The position numbers and the translations under genes are program-made. A DNA stretch of 46,808 bases. Source: Clostridiales bacterium (GTDB taxonomy: Bacteria > Bacillota > Clostridia > Lachnospirales > Lachnospiraceae). Shown here piece after piece: positions 23,506 through 31,875 of the stretch. Every line of letters begins with the position of its first letter. The stretch's first letter is position 1. The stretch is from the NCBI GenBank assembly GCA_018365455.1, contig JAGZJZ010000049.1, positions 1 to 46,808 on the forward strand, read 5' to 3'. Below the pieces are notes generated by a model, which was not told the origin of the DNA, did not search any database, and saw nothing but the letters and a program-made list of their open reading frames with translations.

Positions 23506-26370
23506 TTAACTATTTGCAATTTTAGACTCTTCTAAGTCCAGATATTTTGCTACATACTGACCTGTGTAAGATCTGGGATTGCGGGCAATTTCTTCCGGTG
23601 TACCGCTCGCTATGACAGTACCTCCCTTGTCCCCGCCCTCAGGTCCGATATCGATGATATAATCGGCTGTTTTAATAACATCCAGGTTATGCTCGATTAC
23701 CACAACCGTATTTCCGCCTTCTGAAAGGCGCTGTAAGATCTCTATTAATTTATGAACATCTGCAAAATGCAGACCGGTAGTCGGCTCGTCCAGAATGTAA
23801 ATGGTCTTTCCTGTACTCCGTTTGCTCAATTCTGTTGCCAGTTTTATTCTCTGGGCTTCTCCACCCGACAGCGTTGTAGAAGGCTGTCCCAGACGGATGT
23901 AAGAAAGTCCCACATCGTAAAGTGTCTCTATCTTCCTGCGGATAGACGGGATATGTTCGAAGAAAGTCATAGCTTCTTCCACGGTCATATCCAGCACATC
24001 ATAGATACTCTTGCCTTTGTACTTTACATCCAATGTTTCCCGGTTGTATCTTTTCCCCTGACATACTTCACAGGGCACATAGACATCGGGAAGGAAATGC
24101 ATTTCTATTTTCAGGATACCATCACCACTGCAGGCTTCACAGCGTCCACCCTTGACATTAAAGCTGAATCGCCCCTTCTTATATCCTTTTGCCTTGGCAT
24201 CAGAAGTAGACGCAAACAGATCACGGATCTGATCAAACACTCCGGTGTAAGTCGCGGGATTCGATCTGGGTGTACGCCCGATTGGTGACTGGTCAATATC
24301 AATCACTTTATCCAGCTGATCAATCCCTTCGATTGTTACATGCTTTCCGGGAATCACTCTGGCACGGTTTAAGTCCCTTGCCAGACGCTTATACAGAATC
24401 TCGTTTACCAGTGAACTTTTACCGGAACCGGATACCCCTGTTACACAGGTCATGACTCCAAGAGGAATCTCGACGTCTATATTTTTCAGGTTGTTCTGGG
24501 CTGCTCCCACAACTTTAATAGAACCAACCGGCTCTTTTCTGACCTTGGGAACGGGAATCTTAATTCTTCCGCTTAGGTAGGCACCGGTAACGGATTTTTT
24601 ATTTTTCATAATCTGTTTTGCAGTACCTTCCGCCACAACTTCGCCGCCGTGTTCTCCGGCACCCGGTCCAATATCTACGATATAATCTGCAGCCAGCATG
24701 GTGTCTTCATCATGCTCTACTACGATCAGGGTATTTCCCAGATCCTTTAAATTATTCAGGGTACGCAGCAGCTTATCATTATCACGCTGATGCAGACCGA
24801 TACTCGGCTCATCCAGGATATACGCAACCCCTACAAGCCCGGACCCAATCTGAGTAGCCAGACGGATACGCTGTGCCTCTCCGCCGGACAGCGTACCTGT
24901 CGCCCTTGCCAGTGTGAGATATTCCAGTCCCACATCGATGAGGAAACCGATTCTTGCCTTAATCTCTTTTAATATTTGATGTCCAATCATCTCCTGGTGC
25001 TCGGTAAGAACCATGTTATCCAAAAATTTCTGAAGTTTCCGAATCGACATGGATGTAACTTCAAAAATATTCGTGTCATTAATCGTAACTGCAAGCGCTT
25101 CTTTTTTCAGTCGCTGTCCTCCACAGGTTTTACAGGGGGTGACTCTCATAAAAGCTTCATATTCCTGTTTCATGGAATCAGAACCGGTCTCCCGGTAACG
25201 GCGTTCCACATTCCGGATCAGCCCTTCGAATGCAACATCATAAACGCCTTCTCCACGCTGTCCCCGGTAATATACTTTCACTTCTTTTCCATTGGTTCCG
25301 TGAATCAGCATATGACGGATATTTTCCGGCAGATCCTGATAAGGCGTATCCAAATCAAATTTATACTCTTTTGCCAGAGCATCCAGAATGGCTCTGGTAT
25401 AACTTCCTTTATCGGTACAGGACTGCCATCCCATGACCGTAATTGCCCCATCTGCAATGCTCAGGGATTTGTCCGGAATCATCAGTTCTTCATCAAATTC
25501 CATCTTGTACCCCAGCCCATAACAATCCGGGCATGCACCAAATGGATTGTTGAAGGAAAAGCTTCTCGGTTCGATTTCATCTACGCTGATGCCGCAGTCC
25601 GGACAGGAGAAGCTCTGGCTGAAACGTATCGGTTCCCCATCCTGTATGTCCACAAGTACCAGGCCTTCCGCCAGATTCAAGACATTCTCCAGGGAATCTG
25701 TCAGCCTTTTTTGTATACCGTCTTTAATCACCAGACGATCCACAACGATTTCAATATTGTGCTTTTTATTTTTATCCAGCTTAATGTCTTCTGACAGTTC
25801 ATACATGTTTCCATCCACGCGGACACGTACATATCCACTGCGCTTTGCCTGCTCAAACAGCTTCGTATGCTCACCTTTCCTGCCCCGGATCACGGGTGCT
25901 AGGAGCTGTATCTTAGATTTCTCCGGCAATTCCATAATCTGGTCCACCATCTGGTCCACCGTTTGCTTTGCTATCTCTTTTCCGCACTTGGGACAATGGG
26001 GAATACCGATTCTGGCATACAGAAGACGGAAATAGTCATAAATTTCCGTAACCGTTCCCACCGTAGATCTGGGATTTCGGTTGGTGGATTTCTGGTCAAT
26101 GGAAATCGCCGGCGGAAGTCCTTCAATGCTCTCTACTTCTGGTTTTTCCATCTGCCCCAGGAACTGTCTTGCATAAGACGACAGAGACTCCATATAACGT
26201 CTCTGACCTTCTGCATAAATTGTATCAAATGCCAGAGAAGATTTTCCGGAACCGCTGAGCCCGGTCAAAACTACAAATTCATTTCTGGGTATATTTAAAG
26301 TAATATTCTTTAAATTATGCTCGTTAGCTCCTCTTATTTTTATATACTGCTTACCATTTTTTACTGCCAT
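23506..26370 (-). CDS. uvrA: Excinuclease ABC subunit A
   Basis: 954 residues, the usual length. Two ABC ATPase halves: Walker A motifs GLSGSGKSS and GVSGSGKSS, signature motifs LSGGEAQRIRLATQ and LSGGEAQRIKLATE, and D-loops YILDEPSIGLHQRD and YILDEPTTGLHFAD. Zinc modules CPDCGISVDEI...CPDC and CEACSGDGILKIEM...CEVC are intact, as is the UvrB-interaction region near CPKCGKEI. It recognises bulky DNA damage with UvrB. It starts one base after the uvrB stop, so the two are one operon, with a strong terminator after it. Confidence 0.98.
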   Translation of the reverse strand: MAVKNGKQYIKIRGANEHNLKNITLNIPRNEFVVLTGLSGSGKSSLAFDTIYAEGQRRYMESLSSYARQFLGQMEKPEVESIEGLPPAISIDQKSTNRNPRSTVGTVTEIYDYFRLLYARIGIPHCPKCGKEIAKQTVDQMVDQIMELPEKSKIQLLAPVIRGRKGEHTKLFEQAKRSGYVRVRVDGNMYELSEDIKLDKNKKHNIEIVVDRLVIKDGIQKRLTDSLENVLNLAEGLVLVDIQDGEPIRFSQSFSCPDCGISVDEIEPRSFSFNNPFGACPDCYGLGYKMEFDEELMIPDKSLSIADGAITVMGWQSCTDKGSYTRAILDALAKEYKFDLDTPYQDLPENIRHMLIHGTNGKEVKVYYRGQRGEGVYDVAFEGLIRNVERRYRETGSDSMKQEYEAFMRVTPCKTCGGQRLKKEALAVTINDTNIFEVTSMSIRKLQKFLDNMVLTEHQEMIGHQILKEIKARIGFLIDVGLEYLTLARATGTLSGGEAQRIRLATQIGSGLVGVAYILDEPSIGLHQRDNDKLLRTLNNLKDLGNTLIVVEHDEDTMLAADYIVDIGPGAGEHGGEVVAEGTAKQIMKNKKSVTGAYLSGRIKIPVPKVRKEPVGSIKVVGAAQNNLKNIDVEIPLGVMTCVTGVSGSGKSSLVNEILYKRLARDLNRARVIPGKHVTIEGIDQLDKVIDIDQSPIGRTPRSNPATYTGVFDQIRDLFASTSDAKAKGYKKGRFSFNVKGGRCEACSGDGILKIEMHFLPDVYVPCEVCQGKRYNRETLDVKYKGKSIYDVLDMTVEEAMTFFEHIPSIRRKIETLYDVGLSYIRLGQPSTTLSGGEAQRIKLATELSKRSTGKTIYILDEPTTGLHFADVHKLIEILQRLSEGGNTVVVIEHNLDVIKTADYIIDIGPEGGDKGGTVIASGTPEEIARNPRSYTGQYVAKYLDLEESKIANS

Positions 26371-26371
26371 T

Positions 26372-28354
26372 CTATTCTATCTCCTGTAATTGTTTCTTTA
26401 GTGTGATCATCTTGTCACGTAAATCCGCGGCAGCTTCAAAGTTCAGCTCTGCTGCTGCCTGTTTCATCTGTTTCTGAACCTCTCCAACCAGTTTTTCCAG
26501 TTCTTTTCTGCTCATGGATTCCGGATCTTTTTCGAATTCCATCTCATTTTTCGCCACTGCCTTGGATATACTGATAATATCACGGACAGCTTTCTTAATG
26601 GTCTGAGGAGTAATACCGTGCTCTTCATTATAAGCCTCCTGGACTGCACGCCTTCTCTGTGTCTCGTCAATTGCCATTCTCATGGAATCAGTTATCACAT
26701 CTGCATACATGATAACATGTCCGTCGGAGTTTCTGGCTGCACGTCCAATTGTCTGGATCAAACTGGTTCCGGAACGCAAAAAGCCTTCTTTATCCGCATC
26801 CAGTATTGCTACCAACGTAATCTCCGGAATATCCAGACCTTCTCTTAACAGGTTGATTCCAACCAGTACATCAAATACGCCCAGGCGCATATCACGGATA
26901 ATTTCAGATCGTTCCAGCGTATCTATATCCGAGTGCAGATACCGGACTTTGATACCAATTTCTCTCATGTAATCGGTTAAATCCTCCGCCATGCGCTTTG
27001 TGAGGGTAGTGATCAGGATTTTATTGCCCTTCTCTATTTCTCTATTCACTTCTCCCACCAGATCATCAATCTGACCTTCTACCGGACGAACTTCCACCTG
27101 AGGGTCCAAAAGTCCTGTGGGGCGGATAATCTGCTGTGCACGCAGGAGTTCGTGCTGCTCTTCATACTCTCCCGGCGTCGCAGAGACAAACATAATCTGA
27201 TCAATCTTATTTTCAAACTCTTCGAAATTCAATGGTCTGTTATCTTTTGCGGAGGGCAGACGGAATCCATAATCCACTAAGGTACTCTTTCTGGACTGGT
27301 CTCCCGCATACATTCCCCTGATCTGGGGCACCGTCTTATGGGACTCATCGATGATCATCAGAAAATCATCCGGGAAATAATCGATCAGCGTATGTGGTGT
27401 AGCGCCAGGCTCCAATCCTGATAAATGTCTGGAATAATTCTCGATTCCGGAACAAAATCCGGTTTCCTTCATCATCTCTATATCAAAATTCGTTCTTTCA
27501 GAGATTCTCTGTGCTTCCAAAAGCTTGTCTTCACTTTTAAAATAAGCCACGCGTTCCTTCAGTTCTTCCTCAATATTAGCTGCCGCTTCCAGTATTTTCT
27601 CCATTGGTACGACATAATGGGAGGCAGGGAAAATGGCAATATGCTCCAAGGAGCTCTTAATCTCCCCTGTTAATACATCGATCTCTACGATACGGTCAAC
27701 TTCATCACCAAAAAACTCAACCCGGACTGCCGTATCACTGGAATCCGCCGGGAATATTTCAAGTACATCTCCCCTGACCCGGAAAGTACCACGCTTAAAG
27801 TCCATGTCATTCCGGTCATACTGAATATCAATCAGCTTATGGACTACTTCATCACGGTCTTTTTCCATACCCGGACGCAGGGAAATTACCATTTCCTTAT
27901 AATCCACCGGACTTCCCAATCCGTAGATACAGGAAACACTGGATATAATAATAACATCATCCCGCTCTGCCAGGGATGTGGTGGCGGAAAGCCGCAGCTT
28001 ATCTATTTCATCATTAATAGACGAATCCTTGGCAATATAAGTATCCGATGAGGGAACATAAGCTTCCGGCTGGTAATAATCGTAATAACTCACGAAATAC
28101 TCCACCGCATTTTCGGGAAAAAACTCCTTGAACTCGCTGTAAAGCTGGGCGGCAAGGGTTTTATTATGGGCTATAATGAGCGTTGGCTTCTGCAGCTTCT
28201 GTATGACGTTTGCCATTGTGAAAGTCTTACCGGAACCTGTGACACCAAGTAACGTTTCGAATTGGTTTCCTTCTTTAAAGCCCTGAACCAGCTCGGCTAT
28301 AGCCTGGGGCTGGTCCCCGGTGGGCTGATATTCTGAGTGTAATTTGAACTCCAT
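26372..28354 (-). CDS. uvrB: Excinuclease ABC subunit B
   Basis: 660 residues, normal length. Walker A LLGVTGSGKTFTMANVI, beta-hairpin region VSYYDYYQPEAYVPSSDTYI, helicase motif DESHKTVPQIRGMYAGD, motif VI IGRAARNSDGHVIMYAD, and a C-terminal UVR coiled-coil (QMKQAAAELNFEAAADLRDK) for UvrC contact. It loads at lesions brought by UvrA and verifies damage. First gene of the uvrB-uvrA operon, with a promoter at 28487-28515 overlapped by a LexA-like site. Confidence 0.98.
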   Translation of the reverse strand: MEFKLHSEYQPTGDQPQAIAELVQGFKEGNQFETLLGVTGSGKTFTMANVIQKLQKPTLIIAHNKTLAAQLYSEFKEFFPENAVEYFVSYYDYYQPEAYVPSSDTYIAKDSSINDEIDKLRLSATTSLAERDDVIIISSVSCIYGLGSPVDYKEMVISLRPGMEKDRDEVVHKLIDIQYDRNDMDFKRGTFRVRGDVLEIFPADSSDTAVRVEFFGDEVDRIVEIDVLTGEIKSSLEHIAIFPASHYVVPMEKILEAAANIEEELKERVAYFKSEDKLLEAQRISERTNFDIEMMKETGFCSGIENYSRHLSGLEPGATPHTLIDYFPDDFLMIIDESHKTVPQIRGMYAGDQSRKSTLVDYGFRLPSAKDNRPLNFEEFENKIDQIMFVSATPGEYEEQHELLRAQQIIRPTGLLDPQVEVRPVEGQIDDLVGEVNREIEKGNKILITTLTKRMAEDLTDYMREIGIKVRYLHSDIDTLERSEIIRDMRLGVFDVLVGINLLREGLDIPEITLVAILDADKEGFLRSGTSLIQTIGRAARNSDGHVIMYADVITDSMRMAIDETQRRRAVQEAYNEEHGITPQTIKKAVRDIISISKAVAKNEMEFEKDPESMSRKELEKLVGEVQKQMKQAAAELNFEAAADLRDKMITLKKQLQEIE

Positions 28355-28486
28355 TTTCTGTTTCCTTTCTATAACTGATTTGCATACTGACTATGCATGT
28401 GTGTATCTGAATGGTGCCAATAATTTTCTATATTTAAACAAAAAGAAATTCATATTTTCTTTTTTCATCATTATTTACTGTGTCTT

Positions 28487-28515
28487 AGTATACCACAGCC
28501 TACTACACTTTTCAA
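28487..28515 (-). promoter_or_regulatory. Sigma-A promoter of uvrB-uvrA
   Basis: On the minus strand, TTGAAA (28510-28515) and TATACT (28487-28492) are separated by exactly 17 bases. The leader to uvrB is about 125 bases and otherwise unremarkable. Confidence 0.75.
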
Positions 28516-28526
28516 ACATTTGTTTG
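28513..28526. promoter_or_regulatory. LexA-like SOS box overlapping the uvrB -35
   Basis: CAAACATTTGTTTG is a palindrome (6-bp arms, 2-base centre) and fits the Gram-positive consensus CGAACRNRYGTTYG at 12 of 14 positions. It overlaps the first three bases of the -35 hexamer. uvrBA is a classic SOS operon, which supports the call. Confidence 0.6.
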
Positions 28527-28559
28527 CTTTTTTACAAAATTTCTCATTTCTAAAAAAGA

Positions 28560-28813
28560 CCGTAGAATGAAATTTTAATTTCCAGTTGACAAGAGTAAGT
28601 TCTACCCCTGTAGAGATTAACGCCGCACAACCCAGATATGCTGACGTATCGAGGCGTTCTTATTTAAAGTCGGAAAGGCATTAATCAGACACCCGCACGG
28701 ATAAGGGAATTCACTGACAGAGTCATTGGGTATTGAAGTTTTTCGTAATTGGAATTATGGGTTATTCATCGCTTACATGACATGTGGTTTTTCCTTTCTG
28801 TGCCAAATTAATA
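28560..28813. other. Gene-free stretch with an isolated promoter-like sequence
   Basis: No ORF here shows a recognisable product on either strand. On the plus strand TTGACA (28586-28591) and TGTAGA (28609-28614) are 17 bases apart, and AACGCC/GGCGTT arms (28619-28658) follow. There is no T-rich terminator downstream on that strand. The stretch may be debris of a mobile or accessory element beside the pseudogene. Confidence 0.35.
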
Positions 28814-28831
28814 GCCACCCTAATGGGTGGC
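28814..28831 (-). terminator. Terminator-like hairpin after the gutted pseudogene
   Basis: GCCACCC-TAAT-GGGTGGC is a perfect 7-bp GC-rich stem with a 4-base loop. On the minus strand TATTAATTTGG follows, so the T-run is weak. It starts about ten bases past the pseudogene stop at 28842. Confidence 0.55.
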
Positions 28832-28841
28832 CTTGTAGAAA

Positions 28842-29113
28842 TTATAAATGGTAAGCAATACGGTATTTCCCCTTACCTTGTCCTTTAACTGGTACAATTA
28901 GACCAGCACCTAACATTTTTTTTAATAAATTACTTGCTGGTGTCTTTGTAATTACAAGTGTATACATTACATCTTGCCGACTGTTTTGAGCCAACTCTTT
29001 GGTTTACCTATCTCTAGCGCCCCTTTGAATTCATATTCACAAAAAACCCGAACAACTCCTTTTAATTCTGATATAATATTATTACTATTAATCGTATCAA
29101 TAAAAAAACTTTT
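28842..29113 (-). pseudogene. Remnant of an AlbA_2-type ATP-binding/DNA-binding protein with its middle deleted
   Basis: One frame, open from the DUF5710 stop, reads ISELKGVVRVFCEYEFKGAL then EIGKPKSWLKTVGKM and stops near 28969. The phrase YEFK...KPKSWLKTV resembles the N-terminus of clostridial AlbA_2 (Schlafen-like) proteins that continue SAFANG. An overlapping frame, shifted by one, reads ELAQNSRQDVMYTLVITKTP, then ASNLLKKMLGAGLIVPVKG, then QGKGKYRIAYHL to TAA 28842. That resembles the C-terminal winged helix of the same family. Head and tail thus abut with several hundred residues missing. No start codon or ribosome site is visible. The family assignment is from memory of motifs and is tentative; that these are coding remnants is more secure. 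Confidence 0.45.
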
Positions 29114-29116
29114 AAC

Positions 29117-29758
29117 TCAGGTAAAATTAACTTTTTCTGCGTATTCATCAATCATCCAGTCTCCTGAACTCCAACCTATTTCCATATCTACAATAATATC
29201 ATACTTTAATGGTATTTTATACAATTTTAATTTTCTTGCCCGCTCTACTGTATCTAAAAAAAATGGAGAGTCCACTTCTCCAAACAAATAGAAATCCCCC
29301 TGTATTACCTGACAGTGAGAACAATGATTTGCTAAATAAGAAGCATTTACTGTTTTTGAATAACTCTCATAATATCCATATTCATCTTTCAAATACTCCA
29401 ACAGTTTTTCCGGTAAGGGTGAAATATGTGAGGCTATATGTATTTCATCATCCTGATAGTCACACGCCTCATCAGTATCATATATATCCGGATCACATAT
29501 ATCAAAAAAATGATGAATTCCATAACCGATTACTTTCGTTTTATTATGACATCGAAAACATGTATGAAGCCCTTCTACTACGTAAAAATAGTCACAAAGA
29601 ATATATGCCTGTTCCTTATCCCCAAGTATCCATTTCATAAATTTGGGATAGTTTTTTTTATTTTCTACATACCATTTTTTCAACTCAGGATTCCATCTTG
29701 CACCCAACGCTTTTACCTCATCCTTATCTTCATAGGAAACATTTAAAAATAAACTCAT
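29117..29758 (-). CDS. DUF5710-domain protein with two CxxC pairs, function unknown
   Basis: 213 residues from ATG 29758, with GGAGGGAGG upstream; a TTG at 29773 would lie inside that ribosome site. Residues 2-40 (FLNVSYEDKDEVKALGARWN, then KKWYV) match the DUF5710 pattern found in plasmid and mobile-element replication or primase-like proteins. The middle has CFRC and later CSHC, possibly one split zinc-binding site. The remainder is acidic, with an IIVDMEIGWSSGDW segment. No signal peptide or membrane helix. It lies 71 bases after the DUF3791 gene in an AT-rich patch, which suggests acquired DNA. I cannot assign a function. Confidence 0.75.
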   Translation of the reverse strand: MSLFLNVSYEDKDEVKALGARWNPELKKWYVENKKNYPKFMKWILGDKEQAYILCDYFYVVEGLHTCFRCHNKTKVIGYGIHHFFDICDPDIYDTDEACDYQDDEIHIASHISPLPEKLLEYLKDEYGYYESYSKTVNASYLANHCSHCQVIQGDFYLFGEVDSPFFLDTVERARKLKLYKIPLKYDIIVDMEIGWSSGDWMIDEYAEKVNFT

Positions 29759-29829
29759 ATATCCTCCCTCCAATACCCATATTTATTTTAAGCAGTTATT
29801 TCCATTAAATACAAAAGGCATTATCTGTA

Positions 29830-30279
29830 CTACAGTATCTGATTTGATTTATAACATTCCGCAATATATTCTCTCGATTGATAATAAAGATCTGAATTGT
29901 AATTTGAAAGATGTTGGTTAAGCCAGGATTTATACACCCGGATTAATTTCTCCACTATTTCATTATTGTTACCCGGAATATCCTCTATCAATCTCTCATA
30001 TACCTCTCCGATTGTCCAATAATCCGGAACCTCATACTTACATTCACCGACATTATCATAATCTCCCTCCGGAATAGAGTTCATATTAATATATTCATCT
30101 GCTGTTTTCTCAATCGGTTCACAATGCAGAACATCTGCATATCTGTATATTCGCTCAATTACATCTTTTCCCATATAATCAACTACTTCATCACGTCTTA
30201 ATTTCCGTATACGGCCAATATACTCAATTAGACTGCAGGTAAAGAACAGTGCACTATTATTTTTCATCATAAACCTCAT
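29830..30279 (-). CDS. DUF3791-like protein, probable partner of the DUF3990 protein
   Basis: 149 residues. The N-terminal 60 (FFTCSLIEYIGRIRKLRRDE, then DYMGKDVIERIYRYADVLHC) follow the DUF3791 pattern: a hydrophobic helix, a basic stretch, then YADVLHCE. The C-terminal half is acidic and probably helical (IGEVYERLIEDIPGNNNEIV). ATGs at 30279, 30270 and 30267 are all possible; each overlaps the end of the DUF3990 gene (8 to 23 bases), so the two are coupled. Genes with these two domains often occur side by side in gut Firmicutes, hence an antitoxin-like role is possible. That role is inference. Confidence 0.65.
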   Translation of the reverse strand: MRFMMKNNSALFFTCSLIEYIGRIRKLRRDEVVDYMGKDVIERIYRYADVLHCEPIEKTADEYINMNSIPEGDYDNVGECKYEVPDYWTIGEVYERLIEDIPGNNNEIVEKLIRVYKSWLNQHLSNYNSDLYYQSREYIAECYKSNQIL

Positions 30280-30736
30280 ATCCCTTCCTGAATTTTAAAG
30301 TTGTAAGAGCATTGATAGTATGAAAGCTTATTTGATGTGTAGGGTTTTTAAATTTTGCCAGCTCCCAGAAAGCTGCCCTGGATATTTTTCCATCAATAAA
30401 ATTCTGAATATAGTTAAATATTGTGTCATTTGCCATTGGTCCTTCCACAATATCATAGCTATGTTTTTTACCTGAACGGCATTTAACAATAAAATCAAGC
30501 CACTCTTCCGTCATCTCCGGAAATTTTAAAATCTTAAGTGTCTTATCGGGAATATACATATATTCATTAATTACTCCACTCCCTGTATACCTGATTGCCC
30601 AACGATGAGCCTGCTCTGAAAGTAGTGTACAATAAAATCCAAAATAAAAATCTTTATTAAATTTTGCCATTCTAATTTCTGGAAATTCAACAATCTCTTT
30701 ACTTCCATGAAAAAGAATCCTTTGTTTCTCCAGCAT
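30257..30736 (-). CDS. DUF3990 protein (ADP-ribosyltransferase-fold), possible toxin
   Basis: 159 residues, AGGAGG seven bases before ATG 30736. It opens with ILFHGSKEIVEFPEI, where His-Gly-Ser matches the first ART motif. FYFGFYCTLLSEQAHRWA matches the DUF3990 GFY.T...EQA..WA core, which carries the tyrosine of the NAD pocket. Later, DIVEGPMANDTIFNYIQNF and QISFHTINALTTLKF complete the family pattern. ART-fold proteins bind NAD and many modify proteins or nucleic acids. With its overlapping downstream partner it resembles a toxin-antitoxin-type module. No toxicity can be shown from sequence. Confidence 0.78.
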   Translation of the reverse strand: MLEKQRILFHGSKEIVEFPEIRMAKFNKDFYFGFYCTLLSEQAHRWAIRYTGSGVINEYMYIPDKTLKILKFPEMTEEWLDFIVKCRSGKKHSYDIVEGPMANDTIFNYIQNFIDGKISRAAFWELAKFKNPTHQISFHTINALTTLKFRKGYEVYDEK

Positions 30737-30759
30737 GTATGAACCTCCTTTTTTCTGTG

Positions 30760-31027
30760 CAACAACAAATGTTTTAAATGAAAGTATCTGAAGAACTGCT
30801 TTATTATTACTCTAAGGTCATTTGCGTTCTTCTCATTATCTAAATCAAACTCATCAATCTTTTTTATTAATTATAACAAACAAAAATATAAAATGATAGT
30901 ATTGAATTATTATAAATGTTGGTCAAACAATCCCTGCAATAATATTGGTACCTTGTAAAAATATACCGCTTTTACGTCATATCACCTGTTAGCCTGATAT
31001 ATAACTCCACTACAAAACGCTTTTTAA
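30760..31027. other. AT-rich gap without a gene
   Basis: About 270 bases between the thiamine operon terminator and the DUF3990 gene. Very AT-rich, with no ORF carrying a ribosome site on either strand. It presumably contains the promoter of the DUF3990 operon; no hexamer pair is convincing. Confidence 0.5.
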
Positions 31028-31030
31028 AAA

Positions 31031-31066
31031 AGCCATTATATAAAGGTCGCCCTTCATATAACAGCT
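31031..31066 (-). terminator. Intrinsic terminator of the thiamine-precursor transporter operon
   Basis: AGCCATTATATAAAGG and CCTTCATATAACAGCT pair over 16 positions, with G-U wobbles on the minus-strand RNA, around GTCG, then GGCTTTTTTAAA follows. It starts seven bases after the ATPase stop. Confidence 0.8.
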
Positions 31067-31072
31067 TTTTTA

Positions 31073-31810
31073 TTATTCTAACGATTTTATAATCTCCCGT
31101 TTATAATCCAAAAATGTTTCCGTCAGGTTAAAATCCATCCTTCGGGGTTTGGATTCCTGTATCTGGATTTCTTTTGTAATACACCCCGGCTGACCGGTTA
31201 ATAAATAAATACGGTCTGACAGGATAATCGCTTCGTCAATATCGTGTGTGATAAAAATAGTTGACAGCCGGATATGTTCCATAACATCCAGATACCATTT
31301 ATGCATTCCGCCTTTTGTAATGGTATCCAGGGCACTGAACGGCTCATCAAGAAGGGCAACTCCCTGAGAAAACATATAGGTCCGCAGTAACGCCGCCCTC
31401 TGTCTCATACCGCCGGATAACTGGCTGGGATATTTTTTTTCTGTTCCTTCCAGTCCAAACTCAGCAAAATAAGCAGACACTTTATCTCTCGCCGCTTTTT
31501 TATTCATCCCTCTAACCAGAAGGGGCAGTGCCACGTTATCTTCTATGGTACGGTACGGAAGCAGCAGGTCCCTCTGCAGCATATAACTGATGTGTCCTGC
31601 CTGGCCCGTAATATCCTTTCCGTCCAGTAATATTTCCCCGCCGTCCGGTGAAGCCAGTCCTGAGATGATGTTAAAAAGCGTAGTCTTTCCCACACCGCTG
31701 ACTCCAAGAAGGCAGACCAGTTCCCCTTCTCTTACCTCGATTGATACATCTGAAAGTATTTGTTTATCTTCAAATGCTTTTGATATATGCTTTGCAGCTA
31801 ATTTTATCAT
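31073..31810 (-). CDS. thiZ: ABC transporter ATP-binding protein (thiamine-pyrimidine uptake)
   Basis: 245 residues. Walker A LLGVSGVGKTTLF, Q-loop YMLQRDLLLPYRTI, signature LSGGMRQRAALLRTY, Walker B VALLDEPFSALD and H-loop IFITHDIDEA are all intact. The sequence type is that of nitrate/taurine/pyrimidine importers (SsuB/ThiZ group). As last gene of an operon behind a TPP riboswitch and an NMT1/THI5-like binding protein, it most likely powers uptake of a thiamine pyrimidine precursor. The symbol is assigned by context. Confidence 0.88.
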   Translation of the reverse strand: MIKLAAKHISKAFEDKQILSDVSIEVREGELVCLLGVSGVGKTTLFNIISGLASPDGGEILLDGKDITGQAGHISYMLQRDLLLPYRTIEDNVALPLLVRGMNKKAARDKVSAYFAEFGLEGTEKKYPSQLSGGMRQRAALLRTYMFSQGVALLDEPFSALDTITKGGMHKWYLDVMEHIRLSTIFITHDIDEAIILSDRIYLLTGQPGCITKEIQIQESKPRRMDFNLTETFLDYKREIIKSLE

Positions 31811-31875
31811 TTTATCTCCTCCTGCATACTGCAGACGGGTCTTTGGTACTGCACCACTAAACCACTACCCATTGC

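Noticed and set aside
24976..25794. 272-residue open frame on the plus strand
   Set aside because: Lies wholly opposite uvrA, whose protein is intact and conserved; the composition (Phe, Ile, Gln, His-rich) is that of an antisense shadow.
28586..28658. Plus-strand small RNA gene (TTGACA-N17-TGTAGA followed by a 6-bp stem)
   Set aside because: No terminator or conserved structure follows on that strand and the -10 is imperfect; kept only as a note on the gene-free stretch.
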